A stretch of 64,000 nucleotides of DNA from Distichodus sexfasciatus (GCA_032718565.1 JAVGVS010000023.1:1492493-1556492), one strand, 5' to 3'; shown: positions 34,461 to 46,095, counted from the first letter of the stretch. Translations and numbers: made by a program. The notes: generated from the sequence alone by a model not told the origin.

Positions 34461-35070
34461 AAATTCGCCTAGTTTCAACACAGCAAATGTGTCAATCGCA
34501 GAATTAACACTATTTATGAGTTATATCCATCACAAATACTGTTAATTAAACACTTTCTAATGTGTTGCCATATGTAACACTAGACTTGTACATTTACATT
34601 TAAAATGCTGCTTTACTCCACCTCAGTGTGGCACCTGAAGAATTACAAAATGAACACTTTGTGTGTGACGAGGTAAAGCCAACTTAACTGACAACGGTTT
34701 ATATAATATATTCACAGTATATTTAGTATATTTGGAAACATATATATTACAGTATATATACTTCCTAATATATTTTAGGAGCAGTTTAGTCCGTGCGCGT
34801 TTGGACCTCGACCTCTGTGGAAAGCAGTGCGTTGTATGAAGCGTGCGCAGGAGAGCGCCGTACCTTTCCACACGACACGCTGCCGCCGCCGCCGCCGCAC
34901 TGCACACGTCTCTCCAGCAGTTTGAAAAAGGAGCGAAGCGCCATCTCACTCAGCTCGTTGTCACCGGGAGACAGCAGCTTCACCACATCGCCGTACACGT
35001 CCTTACCGGAGCTGCAGGCGCGAGTAAACAGCAGCGCGAGACTCAGCCACGCGGCGCCGGCGTTTCTCAT

Positions 35071-36079
35071 GGTGTTCGTCTTGACAGACCTTTAGAGACA
35101 AAAACAAAATCTGAGAACTTTTCAGATACAGGTTCTTTGGCCACTTCCAGAGGTTCTGCCACAGTGTGTCGTCCCCCGATGAGTTGGTCGCAAGCTAATA
35201 CCTGCTCAGGTAGAGGCTTCTCTTGCCCTCAGCAGTCCATCCTGATTGGTCCCCCACTAGCTTTGTGTCGTGGAAAAAACTCTGATTGAATAGAGTCAGA
35301 TCAGTCAGAAATTTATGGAACGAAAAAAATTGTATATAATTGCCAGGCAAGAGCAGGTCTACCTCACATGGAGTTGTGAGGGAGAGTGCTGCTCAAATCA
35401 GAGTTATAGGCTTTACACACACAAATATGGGGTGGAATCACTTCAGCTACTTTGTATGTGTTTGCTGGGCACAGTTCGTTCAGATCATGACCTTGGAGAT
35501 AGCTCTCCCCCCTTTTGATTACTTCAAACACAAGAATAAATGCACTGAATTTTTTTTACACAACTTCTAACACATCTAATAAGCCTTATTGTCTGTCTAT
35601 TATTCCTAAACCAACAGGTAAAGTAGGTTTAAACTTATCAGTCACTCAGTGTTAGAAATATATGCATCGGCCATGTGTCTGGAATCAGCAGAAACTCTCA
35701 GTCAGCCTGTTTCTAGGCCGGGGCCCTTACACACAATTTTTAACATGCAAATGGCCTTAAATATAATGCAACCCCTTTCTTATGTTGTCTTATGTTTACC
35801 CCCTTTCTTAGTTAAACTAAAGGTTACTTAATTCCATAAATTTAAATGTCTGGTTGAACTTACGAATAAAAACGTCAAATAATATTTTGCTTTTTGTGAT
35901 TTGATGGTATAAAAACATATGAAATTGTCTCACTGATTGAGTCACTGAATTGAATCAAATCAAATCGAGATTGCATCGTAACAGACTTTATAATATACAA
36001 TATTGTATTGTGATGAAATTTGACATTTACACTAATATGTCTTTACATGCTTTCTGTGCCCACTATTACCAGTAATATG
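35071..36079. other. Intergenic DNA upstream of the slc39a4 relic
   Basis: GC-rich for the first 200 bp, probably the former promoter and 5' UTR, then AT-rich with no identified repeat or exon up to the first Tc1 element. Confidence 0.45.
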
Positions 36080-37654
36080 CAGGTAAGCCCAAAATTATTC
36101 ATACCCCTGGCAAATTTAGATGTAAAATGATTTTTTATGTGACTAACATGTTTCTTCTGACTGGAAAGGATATAGATGTGTGTCAAAATATGATACTACA
36201 ATGTGCCATAGATTTCAGTGACTTACATTTTTATGGAAAATAGCATGTCCAAAATTATTTATACACATTGAAACCTGTCACAGTCTTTGGGAAAATTCAA
36301 GGTTCCATACCATTCCAAATAGTCCAAGCTGTTTGAAAACATCCTAATTACCCTGATTAATTGGGAATAGTTGTTTCAATAAACTCAACAGGTGAAAAAG
36401 AGCAGCTTTTTGCGGTTGGTTTGTGGCAAGTCATGGCAAAAACAAAAGAGCTCAGTGAGGACCTGCGGCTGCACATTGTGGCTGCACACAACTCAGGAAA
36501 GGGCCACAAGTCCTTATCTGAATGTCTTCAAGCTCCAGTAGGCTACAAAGTATTATTAAAAAATACAAGTCATTCCACACTGTGGAAAATCTCAGAGGAC
36601 GTGGTTGGAAATCAAAAGTGACACCTGCTCTGGCAAGGCTGATGGTACGAGAGGTGAAGAAGAATCAGAGGATCACCACCAAGGCCATCCTGAAGAATCT
36701 GGGTCATGCTGGTGCCAACATCTCAAGGCAGACAGTCCAACGGACACTGCATACTGCTGGATTCCACAGATGCAGACCAAGAAGGACGCCACTTCTCCAA
36801 ATAAGACACAGAAGCATGCTTGGCCTTTGCAAAATCTCATCTGGACAGAGAAGAAGACTTCTGGTCTTCTATTTTGTGGTCAGATGAAACAAAAATTGAA
36901 TTGTTTGGCCACAATGATGTAGCCTTTATTTGCTGTAAAAAAGAAGTAGCATTCAACCCCAAGAACACCATCCCCACGGTCAAGCATGATGGTGGGAACA
37001 TAATGCTTTGGGGGTGTTTTTCAGCCAATGGGCCAGGCAACCTAATCAAAGTAAATGGCACCATGAAAAAAGAAGACACTATCAAAATTCTCAACAACAA
37101 CATCAGGCAGTCTGCAGAGAAACTTGGCCTTGACCAGCACTGGACATTTCAGCATGACAATAACCCAAACCTCACAGCAAAAGTGGTGAAGAAATGGTTA
37201 GCTGACAAAAATATTAACATTTTAGAGTGGCCCAGCCAGAGTCCTGACTTGAATCTAATAGAGAATCTGTGGAGGGAGCTATACATTAGGGTGATGGCAA
37301 GGTGGCCTTCCAACCTGTTGCTCATTGCAACAGATGAATGGTCAAAAATACCAATGGAGACATGCAAAAAGCTTCTCAGCAATTATAAGAAGCGTTTGAC
37401 TGCTGTAATAACCAATACGGGCTTTTCAATTGATTATTGAGAAGGGTATGAATAATTTTGGAAATGCATTGTTTGTTCAAATGTAAATATAACAGGGAAA
37501 TTATTTTTTTCCTCAATGATGCTCCTTATACATTGTCTCATTTTCTCTTGGGAGATGCCTGTATCATTTCCAGTTAGAAAAAAACTTCTTGGTTGAATAA
37601 ACATAACTTTACGTCAGAATTTGCCAGGGGTATGAATAATTTTGGGCTTAACTG
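36080..37654 (+). mobile_element. Tc1-like transposon A, full-length, inactive
   Basis: About 1.57 kb. Terminal inverted repeats of about 38 bp share TAAGCCCAAAATTATTCATA. The right end is followed by TA; the left TA has become TG. The transposase starts at MAKTKELSEDLR (36434), breaks near 36535 and 36830, and ends at 37438. HTH remnants (LKNLGHAGANISRQTVQRTL) and the catalytic triad WSDETKIELFG, FQHDNNPN and SPDLNLIENLW (DD34E arrangement) are visible. At least two frameshifts make it dead. Confidence 0.93.
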
Positions 37655-38257
37655 TACATAACATGCTTTTACCATATACTGTACATTATAGACCATTCGC
37701 TACAGACACACACACACAAACACACACACACCTACCAGTTTGCTTTCTACATTTTTATTGCTCCAACAACTACCATTAACAGATTTTTACTGTACACTGT
37801 AGTACTTTCTCTTTACAAATACACACACTCTCACATTCATTACTATTCTGTGTGTGATCCACTTGAGGGGGAGAAAGCAGGCTGTGATGTTAATCTGGGA
37901 ATCTGGTGCTGATGTGTCTCTTCAGCTTCACCGTTTGGGTTTGATCTCTGGTTGCTAGTTAATGATAATTGATGTCTGCATCTCTGAATTTCCTTTAATC
38001 CCAACACGAGTCAGATTAAATGCACTACCTTGCTGCCTAATGGTCCTCATCATCAGTTTGGAGTGTGTGAGTGTGTGTGAGTTTGCTTAGTGGATAACCT
38101 GAAAATGTAGTAAAACTCAGAATGACAGGGATAAAAGAGGTTACAAACAGCATTCTCAGAGCTGAGGTCGTTCTGAACTTTGTGGGGTAGTTGAACCCAA
38201 AAAGTAATTTAAAAGGAATATTATACTTAGGGATGCTAATATTTCTAATTTACAGTA

Positions 38258-39837
38258 CAGTGGGGGAAATAATTATTTGATCCCCTGTTGATTTTGTAAG
38301 TTTGCTCACTTACAAAGAAATGAACAGTGTCTACTTTTTATGGTAGATTTATTTTAATGAACAAAGACAGAATAACAACCAAAAATCCAGAAAAAAAACA
38401 CGCTACATGAAAGTTATACATTGATTTGCATTTGATTGAGAGAAATAAGTATTTGATCCCCAAGCAAAACACAACGTAGTACTTGGTGGAGAATCCCTTG
38501 TTGGCAAGCACAGCCTTAGACATTTCTTGTAGTTGGTCACCAGGTTTGCACACATCTCAGGAGAGATTTTGGCCCACTCCTCTTTACAGAAACTCTCTAT
38601 GTCCATAATGTTTCTTGGCTGCCGCTTGGCAACTCGAAGCATCAGCTCCCTTCACAGATTTTCTATAGGATTAAGGTCTGGAGACTGGCTAGGCCATTCC
38701 ATAACCTTAATGTGCCTCTTCTTTAGCAACTCCTTTGTTGCCATGGCTGTATGTTTTGGGTCAATGTCATGCTGGAAAACCCATCCACGACCCATTTTCA
38801 ATGTTCTGGCTGAGGGAAGGAGGTTCTCGTTCAACATTTTACGGTACATGGCCCCATCCATTGGCCCCTCAATGCGGTGTAGTTGTCCTGTACCTTTAGC
38901 TGAAAAACAGCCCTAAAGCATAATGTTTCCACCTCCGTGCTTTACTGTAGAGATGGTGTGCTTTGGGTCATACTCAGTATTTCTCTTCCTCCAAACACGG
39001 CGGTTGGAGTTGATGCCAAAGAGCTCGATTTTGGTCTCATCTGGCCACAGCACTTTCTCTCACGCCTTCTCTGAATCATCTAGATGTTCACTGGCAAACT
39101 TAAGATGGGCTTGTACATGTGCCTTCTCAAGCAGGGGGACCTTGCGGGCACTGCAAGACTTCAGTCCATTACGCCGTAGTGCGTTGGTGACTGTGGTCCC
39201 AGCTGCCTTCAGATCATTAACAAGCTCCTCCCGAGTAGTTGTGGGCTGATCCCTGCCCTTTCTCATGATCCTCCTCACCGCACGAGGCAAGATCTTGCAT
39301 GGAGCTCCAGATTGAGGGCGACTGATAGTCATTTTATGGTCCTTCCATTTCCGAATAATCACACCAGCAGTTGTCACATTCTCACCAAGCTTCATGTTGA
39401 TTGTCTTGTAGCCCATTCCAGACTTGTGCAGGTCTCCAATCTTGTCCCTGACGTACTTTGAGAGCTTTTTAGTCTTGTCCATGGTGATGGAGAGGTTGTA
39501 ATGGAAGATACTGATTCTGTGGACAGGTGTGCTTTATACTTATAACAAGATGAGATCAGGTGTATCTGTAACTGATTCATTGCAATCTCTGTGCCACACC
39601 CAACCTGTGGGAACCAGAATTCAGGCTGGGTTGTAGGGGATCAAATACTTATTTCTCTCAATAAAATTGAAATCAATGTATAACTTTTATGTAGTGTGTT
39701 GTTTCTGGATTTTTGGTTGATATTCTGTCTCTCTTCATTAAAATAAAACTACCATAATAATTAGGGACTTTTCATTTCTTTGTAAGTGGGCAAGCTTACA
39801 AAATCAGCAGGGGATCAAATAATTATTTGCCCCACTG
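38258..39837 (-). mobile_element. Tc1-like transposon B, full-length, inactive
   Basis: About 1.58 kb with TA target-site duplication on both sides (38256-38257, 39838-39839). The inverted ends begin CAGTGGGG(G/C)AAATAATTAT. The transposase is on the minus strand from MDKTKKLSKYVRDKIG (39482). A break follows SEHLDDSEKA (39060). Later segments carry the DETK first aspartate region, GWVFQHDIDPKHTA and SPDLNPIENL. Two tryptophan codons have become stops (in the IMLW-like GCFSAKG context and after IENL). It is a different family from element A, 600 bp away. Confidence 0.93.
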
Positions 39838-40619
39838 TATAACAGTAAATGCAGTCCATTGGGGGCAAGTAACACGACTGGCTAAGCCCCACTAGCTTCC
39901 TACCTCATCAGCTTTCATCGATTTCTAGCAGTTTGGAGAATTCTTTTACAACCAAATGTAGTTACATTTTCAAAGAAAAACAACAAATCGCTAGCAGAAG
40001 ATGAAAACGAATGAGGTTAGTGCCATTGCTGGCTGAGCCCCACTAGCTTCAAAAGCTCATTAGCTTTATTTCTTAAGTGAGGTGTTTTAGGTTGCTATCC
40101 TTTTTAATCCAAGCTTGAATTTTAGTGAACTGTTTTGCATTCTCCTTGGTGATGCAGTTTAGAAATAAAACCAGGAGATTTTTTTCATGAACAAATTTGG
40201 ACCAAAACCAGGAAGCCTGCGCCGAAATTCTGAAAAAAAAGAACAAAAAGTACATTGTGAATATTGAGGGATATTGACAAGATCTGCCTGGCCCGGATTA
40301 TCAGATGGGAAGATGTGTGAGAGTGTTAGAGAGTATGTGGGTTTTTCTGAGTGTTTTTTAGAGATTTAACCTCTTAAACCCTGTGACATGTTAAAGAAGC
40401 ATTTCCTGTACCCGAGCTACCAACTATAAACAAGGAACAACTAAATGCAATGAGTTGTGTGATGGTAAACTTTACTAAACTTCTACATGCATCTGAATCC
40501 ATAAACTATTTATGATCAGACGTTAATCAGTAATTAAGTGGATTATGCTGATTATATATGTGATGAAGTTTCTCAGCAGTATAATCTGGATCAACAGAGA
40601 AAATCTGGTTACCTCACTG

Positions 40620-42330
40620 TAAAAAACCTTCTATTTTTGGGACCCTGAGCATTAAGAAAAGTAGTTTGTCAGAAGTGGACTGAGAACGCAGCCCATGAGG
40701 AGCTCCTGTGCTCAGTCTGATAGTGCTGGAAACTTTGTTGCCGATTCAGACGGACTGAGGCCTTTCTGACAGGAAGACCAGTATCCAGTTGCAAAGTGAG
40801 GTGCTCAATCCCAACTCGCTCAGTTTCACACACAGTCTTTGGGGAACGATGGTGTTGAATGCTGAACTAAAGTCTATGAACAGCAATCTAACATAAGAGT
40901 CTTTATTGTCTCAGTGTGAGAGGGAAAGGTGAAGTGCAGTGGATATGGCATCCTCAGTTGACCTGTTTGGGCAATAGGCAAACTGCGGCGGGTCCAGTGA
41001 GCGGGGGAGGTTGCATTTCACCTGTGCCATGACAAGTCTCTTAAAGCACTTCATGGTGATGGTGGTCAGAGCAATGGGACGGTAGTCATTCAGGCAGGAA
41101 ACTGAAGATTTCTTTGGCACTGGGATGATGGTGGTAGATTTGAAGCACGCTGGGACGATCATCTGGCTCAGTAATGTGTTGAAGATGTCTGTGAAGACCT
41201 TGGCCAGCTGATCAGCGCAGTCTCTGAGCTCACAACCTGGAATGCTGTCTGGACCGGCAGCCTTTCATTGGTTAACCTTGGTGAAAGTTCTCCTCACATC
41301 AGCTGCAGGCAGAGAGATGATCTGGTCGGTGATGGGAGGTGTGGCTTTCGTTGTGTGCGTGTTATTCAGTGCATCAAACCGTGCATAGAATTTGTTCAGC
41401 TCCTCAGGGAGTGTGGCATCCCCCTCACAGCTCCTTGGTGCTGGCTTGTACTGAGTGACAACCTGGATGCCCTGCCATAAACTGCGAGAGTCTTTTGTGT
41501 TGTTGAAGTGGTTCTGGATCTTTTTTACATGTGCTCCCTTTGCTTGTCGGATGGAGCGAGTGAGGTTAGCTCTGGCTGTTCTGAGAGCAGCTTTATTCCC
41601 AGACCGGAAAGCAGCATCTCTCTCTCTTAGCCGTGCACGCACCTGTGCTGTGAACCAGGGCTTTTCGTTGGCTCTAGTGGTGATGTTCTTTAGGGTGGTA
41701 ACATCCTCTATGCACTTGCTGATGTAGCAGGTCATGAAGATTCGTGCAGATTCACGAAGCCGTCGTAGGTCGTCGTAGGCAATGATGAAAAATCCATCCG
41801 GGTGTGCCATCTGGAGCTTGTTAATAGCCTTGTACAATTCGGTTAGCGCCAGGTTAGCATTAGCACTAGGCGGCAGGTAGATGGCTACGACTAGCACCAC
41901 AGAGAATTCTCTTGGCAGGTGGAACGGGCGACACTTTATGACTAAAAACTCTATCTGTGGTGAGCAGTGGCGACTCATTTCAGCAGAGTTTGTGCACCAG
42001 AGTTTGTTTATATAGACGCCTCCGCGGCCCTTACCAGACAAAGAGATTTCTCTGTTGGCTCGTTTAGCTCGATGGCCGAGTCCGTGATGTCCGTGTTCAG
42101 CCACATTTCCGTAAAAACAAAGACGCAGCAGTTCTTTATTTCACGCTGGCTTGACTGCTGGAGCCACAGATTTTGTTGTCCAGTGAGTGGATGTTGGAGA
42201 GCAGGACAGATGGAAGTGCTGGTTGGGCCGGGTTAGCTTTTAGCCTTGCGCTAGCAGCGCTGTTAGCGGCTGCCTGCTCGTGGCGCTGCCAGAAGTAACT
42301 ACTGTTGTTCCCAAGTTTGATCAATACATT
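40620..42330 (-). mobile_element. L2-type LINE fragment, both ends missing
   Basis: Read from 42330 down: endonuclease part (GGVYINKLWCTNSAEMSRHC, then FSVVLVVAIYLPPSANAN) jumps by internal deletion at about 41790 to the linker (YDDLRRLRESARIF, ANEKPWFTAQVRARLRERD). RT follows: PACFKSTTIIPVPKKSSVSC, DYRPIALTTITMKCFKRLV, DPPQFAYCPNRSTEDAIS and decayed SSAFNTIVPQRL. The FADD box and 3' tail are not found. Same group as the 17-19 kb element, opposite strand. Confidence 0.88.
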
Positions 42331-42493
42331 GTTTATGACACTAAAACAAGTATCGTTACACTATAATGTTAAAATTTTCACAATATACATGCAATATATT
42401 ACAGACAAAATATGTTTGGAGAAAAAGTGAAACGATTGACATTTCACACTTTCAAACTCCCATATCCTGTTTTTTGTGGATTGCGTTGTTTAG

Positions 42494-44612
42494 GTTTGTC
42501 TGCTCTTGTGGTTCTCTCAACTGGCATGGGCAAATCTCTGTGCTACCAGCTGCCTGCTTACCTCTATGCTCAGAGATCCAAGTGCATAACCCTGGTTGTG
42601 TCCCCTCTGGTGTCCCTAATGGACGACCAGGTATTTCTCCTGCACACGCCACCCAAACATTTTACAACATTCTAATGAGACAGAAGGTGGATGTCATGTG
42701 CATGTTACTTAATCATCTCCAACATGTCGGTTCTCAGCTGTCTGGACTCCCCACTAAGCTCAAGGCAGCATGCATCCACTCCAACATGTCTCAGAAGCAA
42801 AGAGAGACGGCAGTCGCAAAGGTACGTGCGGGATCGTTTCCTCTGATGAAAGACTACACTGTGAACTCACGTGACTGCACGTTAGCATGTTAGCAAGGGT
42901 CAATAAATGAACACACTGGAGAAAATATTAACAATTCTATGTTTGATTTTTTAAATTATAAGTAACCGTCATGGGCCAGATTACGTTGATCGAGGTTCTG
43001 AATGTCAGAGGTTTTGTTTAATTTACGAGTAATAGCCTATCTCTCTCTTTGTGTGTTTTATTCAGGTAAAAGCCGGTCAAGGTCATGTTATGCTGCTGTC
43101 TCCGGAGGCGCTGGTTGGAGGAGGACACTCAGGTTCGGGCTGTCTGCCCCCTGCTGACCAGCTTCCTCCTGTTGCTTTCGCCTGCATCGACAAGGCACAT
43201 TGCGTATTCGATTGGTCCCACAACTTCGGCCCTGCTACTTCCGACTGTGTAAGGTGAGGCTTACTGGAGCAGCTGGAGTCAAATTGTTAGCTACTTTTTT
43301 ATTAAACTTTGAAAGAATTGTTGTGTAGGACCTAAAATACAATTATTCTGAAATTCTCATTTATTCGTTTTACATTTGACTTATTTCAACTTTAATAAAA
43401 TCCACTGTTATAGACATTTCCCCCAAGTTATTGAATTAAACAGTCGGAATCTCAGATTTGACCTGAACAATTATGATTTTTACCATAATCCATCCTAAAG
43501 ACTGTTTCTAATATGCCTTAACCTGTGCTATGTTCTTAAAAATATATGTTCATTTGTGTGTGCATATGTGTTGTACACTTCGTTAATGTTTTATTTATAT
43601 TATTTCATGATCCATAATATCCATTTGAAATCATTTTAAATAACCGTGATAATGATTTTGACCAAAATAGTTTGCCATGATTTAACAGCCTTAAGTCTTA
43701 CTGAAAATGATGTATTTGAATTTGAGTTACGTGTGTGTATGTGAGTAGGTACTGAGGGACCGGCTGGGTGTGCGTTGTTTACTGGGTCTAACAGCCACTG
43801 CCACTCTCTCCACCGCCCTGGACATCGCCCATCACCTGGACATCAATGACCAGGAGGGCATTGCTGTGCGCTCAGCTGCCGTGCCTCCTAACCTCCAGCT
43901 CTCAGTGTCCATGGACAGAGACAAAGACCAGGTACCCAAAACGTACCCACTAGAGCCTGACTTCCCACACCACTGAGGGAAACGTTGACTAAGGGCCTGT
44001 TTACATGTATATGTACGTGATATTTTTATAAACGCATGTTTTTTGTGTTTGGGCGTTTCGTTTACTGTATCCACAGAATCCAGCATTTTGGAAAAGCTTC
44101 GCTTTGGAGGGCATTTTACAAAATATGCGTTTGACGTGGTTAAAACGTTTACGTGTACCATGTAATTACTGTGCCTCTCCTCCAGTCCCTGGTATCATTA
44201 CTGACGGCATGGGTCTGCACAAGTCGGACGGTCGAGGCATCGACCACTACAACATGCCCAAGAGTTTCGAGCGCTACGTGCAGAAGATCGGCCGAGCAGG
44301 ACGGGACGGAGAACCCTCATACTGCCACCTCTTCCTCGATCCTGAGGTGAGGATTCACAGCTGAGGACACTGCTCTTAAGACTGACTCAAAATTCAAATC
44401 ACAGTATTTTGGTACCAAGATATGATGTGAAATATTTCAACAAACAGTGATTTTTTTTTCTTGGACATACGCAGGGTGGTGACCTGCACGAGCTGCGCAG
44501 ACACATCTATGCAGACACAGTTGACTACTTCACAGTGAAGCGGCTGGTGCAGAGGGTTTTCCCTCCCTGCAAGTGCAGACAGATCCATCAGAAGCAGCAA
44601 CGCCTCGTCCAA
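42494..44612 (+). pseudogene. recql4: recql4 helicase-core exons, decayed
   Basis: RECQL4 is a RecQ DNA helicase acting in replication initiation and repair. Six exons with splice signals: 42494-42630 (STGMGKSLCYQLPAYLY, motif I; LVVSPLVSLMDDQ, Ia), 42738-42821 (LSGLPTKLKAACIHS), 43066-43253 (LLSPEALVGG; Walker B), 43749-43931 (GLTATATLSTALDIAHHL; LQLSVSMDRDKDQ), 44186-44346 (ERYVQKIGRAGRDGEP, motif VI) and 44475-44612 (ELRRHIYADTVDYFTVKRLV). They align specifically with RECQL4, not BLM or WRN. Defects: Walker B DEAH is DKAH; a 1-nt deletion after SHNF shifts the end of exon 3; the exon between SMDRDKDQ and motif V is missing, with a MITE-like insert there; motif V is scrambled. No N-terminal or C-terminal exons adjoin. 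Confidence 0.88.
43990..44165. mobile_element. MITE-like element in place of a recql4 exon
   Basis: GGGCCTGTTTACATG...GCGTTTCGTTTACTGTATCC...ACGTTTACGTGTACCATG has imperfect inverted ends. It shares TTTCGTTTAC and TATCCACAGAATCCAGC with a copy at about 49767-49933 in a ptk2 intron. Non-autonomous; superfamily not proven. Confidence 0.6.
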
Positions 44613-44616
44613 GTAA

Positions 44617-44755
44617 GCAGTGTTTGGGGACGGTGCCTTGCTCACGAGTACCTCAGTGGTACCTTTTCCTGGTCCGGGACTTGAACTGGCGACCCTCTGA
44701 TCTTGGGGCCAACTCTTTAACCGTCACTCTACCAACTGGCCCTGTTCACTTATTA
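44617..44755 (-). mobile_element. SINE fragment abutting the last recql4 helicase exon
   Basis: GTTTGGGGACGGTGCCTTGC, then CGGGACTTGAACTGGCGACC (reverse B-box region) and TCTACCAACTGGCCC: the head part of the tRNA-derived SINE family in reverse. It begins 5 bp after the splice donor of the exon ending 44612. Confidence 0.75.
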
Positions 44756-44907
44756 TAAAAATGTGAATGAAAAAATATTTTAAAAATTCTTATATTTGTA
44801 TTAAATATAGGGAAAAGAAATATAGTGATGTCTCATGTAGAGGTCGACTGATATAGATTTTTCAGGGCTGATATTGATACAGATTATAATCAGTCGACTC
44901 TTAGTTC

Positions 44908-45268
44908 CCAATATCTATGGTAAAATGATGGGCTTCTAAAAGATCTTTGGTAAACTGATTTTATTGGGTTCAGTAATATTGTGTTTAGGTGCAAGTTCAG
45001 CAGCTTCTGGGCCATCTCGATCTAGAGGGGATAAGGTCAGAGAAGGTAAATAAGCCGTGATGTAAAGTCAAAATGGTTCTATACGCATGTGAGATTTGAG
45101 AGGCTTATTCATCTGGCTTTGTGTATTAGGTGTATTAATATTGATGGAAATGCATATGATTTACACAACACACTGCTTTTTGTAAATGTTCACAGTATCC
45201 ATGTTAGAATGGTGGGATTCTAACAGATTATTGTAAACATTTATTGAGTTCAGTAATATTGTGTTTTT
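44908..45268. repeat. Imperfect tandem repeat flanking a captured ptk2 piece
   Basis: Two units of about 75 bp (about 44910-44986 and 45190-45266) share ATGGTAAAATGATGGG-like and GTTCAGTAATATTGTGTTT sequence at about 280-bp spacing. The ptk2 duplicate at 44994-45073 lies between them. Confidence 0.6.
44994..45073 (-). pseudogene. ptk2: 80-bp duplicate of the ptk2 last-exon acceptor region
   Basis: Matches 46601-46680 at most positions and in the same orientation. It includes the first 28 nt of the last coding exon (IEMAQKLLN), its AG acceptor and about 50 nt of intron. It has no downstream exon sequence and cannot encode a product. It lies 1.3 kb past the ptk2 3' end. Confidence 0.92.
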
Positions 45269-46095
45269 ATAATAATCACATTTAAATATTCCTATTTTGT
45301 AAGTATCACAACTATAGGAATATTTGACTCACTGACTTTTTGGCAGCAGCCTGAAAAAAACGATATTTTTCAAGTGCTGTTCAGAGAATCACCAAAAACA
45401 CGACACACCAACTTGGGTAACAATTTTAATTATAATTATTTTCTGGTGGTTTAAATCGAGGTCAAAACTGACCCCAAGCATAAAACATGTTAGTAAACTT
45501 GAACGTAACAGGAAGGGTTAAAGGTTCTGTACAGTCCTTTCTTTCCTGAGAATAATTTATAGGAGTGACAAAGAGGATTCACTTCTAGATTGTACTGTAC
45601 AAGGGAGGAGCACAAACCAACGTAAAAACAACAGCATCAAGGAAAAGGAAGATTTATGAAAAAAGTGGACCCAAGTCTGCGTCCGCTGATGAACAATTTC
45701 TTAAAGGAAGCAGTGTATTTAAAAAAAAGATTAAACTGTGCTTATATCCACTGATATGAGGAACTCAAAGACACTTTTACCAAAACTTTCTTTCAACCCT
45801 CTTAAACCTCTATTATATACTGCGTCGCCGTGCTCAGGCTAATCATTATTTCATAGAAGTAAACTGTGAGTCTTTATAAAATATATATGCTTCTGAGTGT
45901 GGGATATTAATTTCAGGAGATGCATCGTGTCTTAAAGGTGCCCCCTGAGTGTGTGTGTGTGTCAGAGGATGACAGGAAATAACAGGAAGAGTGTGTGAGC
46001 CCTCATCACGTATATAATCCAGAAAATTACAATGGTAATAGTTCATAAGAAGGAAGAATTTGAGTAAGAAAGCTTTGGGTCAGCCAGGAACAGAA
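45269..46095. other. Intergenic or distal 3' UTR, little seen
   Basis: AT-rich sequence with a short (TG)n at about 45950-45963. No exon is recognised. Confidence 0.4.

Larger units (their letters stand above)
23713..35070 (-). pseudogene. slc39a4: slc39a4 (ZIP4 zinc importer), all exons present but frame-broken
   Basis: ZIP4 is the apical intestinal zinc importer. Eleven exons with good splice sites: 35070-34864, 32723-32421, 31875-31664, 30969-30685, 30025-29853, 29439-29265, 27354-27177, 25891-25796, 24629-24477, 24152-23961 and 23841-23713. Recognisable are the signal peptide, the Cys-rich N-domain (CLSEENVGQLV), the His/Asp loop, the pore helix with HNFTDGLAIG and HELPQELG, and the end LLSGWGFLLLLPLFEDKIGV. 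Damage: about +1 nt in exon 3 (a FFLNYIFNHFG block out of frame); a roughly 28-nt insertion in exon 4; several indels in exons 5, 6 and 7; and about +4 nt in exon 10 just after the HELP exon. Flanking genes have no indels, so bulk sequencing error is unlikely. It is best read as a pseudogene with a relatively spared 3' end. Confidence 0.8.

Noticed and set aside
23713..35070. Explaining slc39a4 frameshifts as general sequencing error.
   Set aside because: The complete genes nearby (34 constitutive exons in snrpd1, clptm1l, rplp1 and ptk2) show no indel, so random error of this density is unlikely. Raw reads would still be decisive.
34793..35289. Plus-strand frames of 100 and 148 codons.
   Set aside because: Antisense to slc39a4 exon 1 in GC-rich DNA; no recognisable protein.
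42366..42893. A 175-codon frame as an independent gene.
   Set aside because: An alternate-frame reading over recql4 relic exons; the real helicase motifs are in the neighbouring frame.
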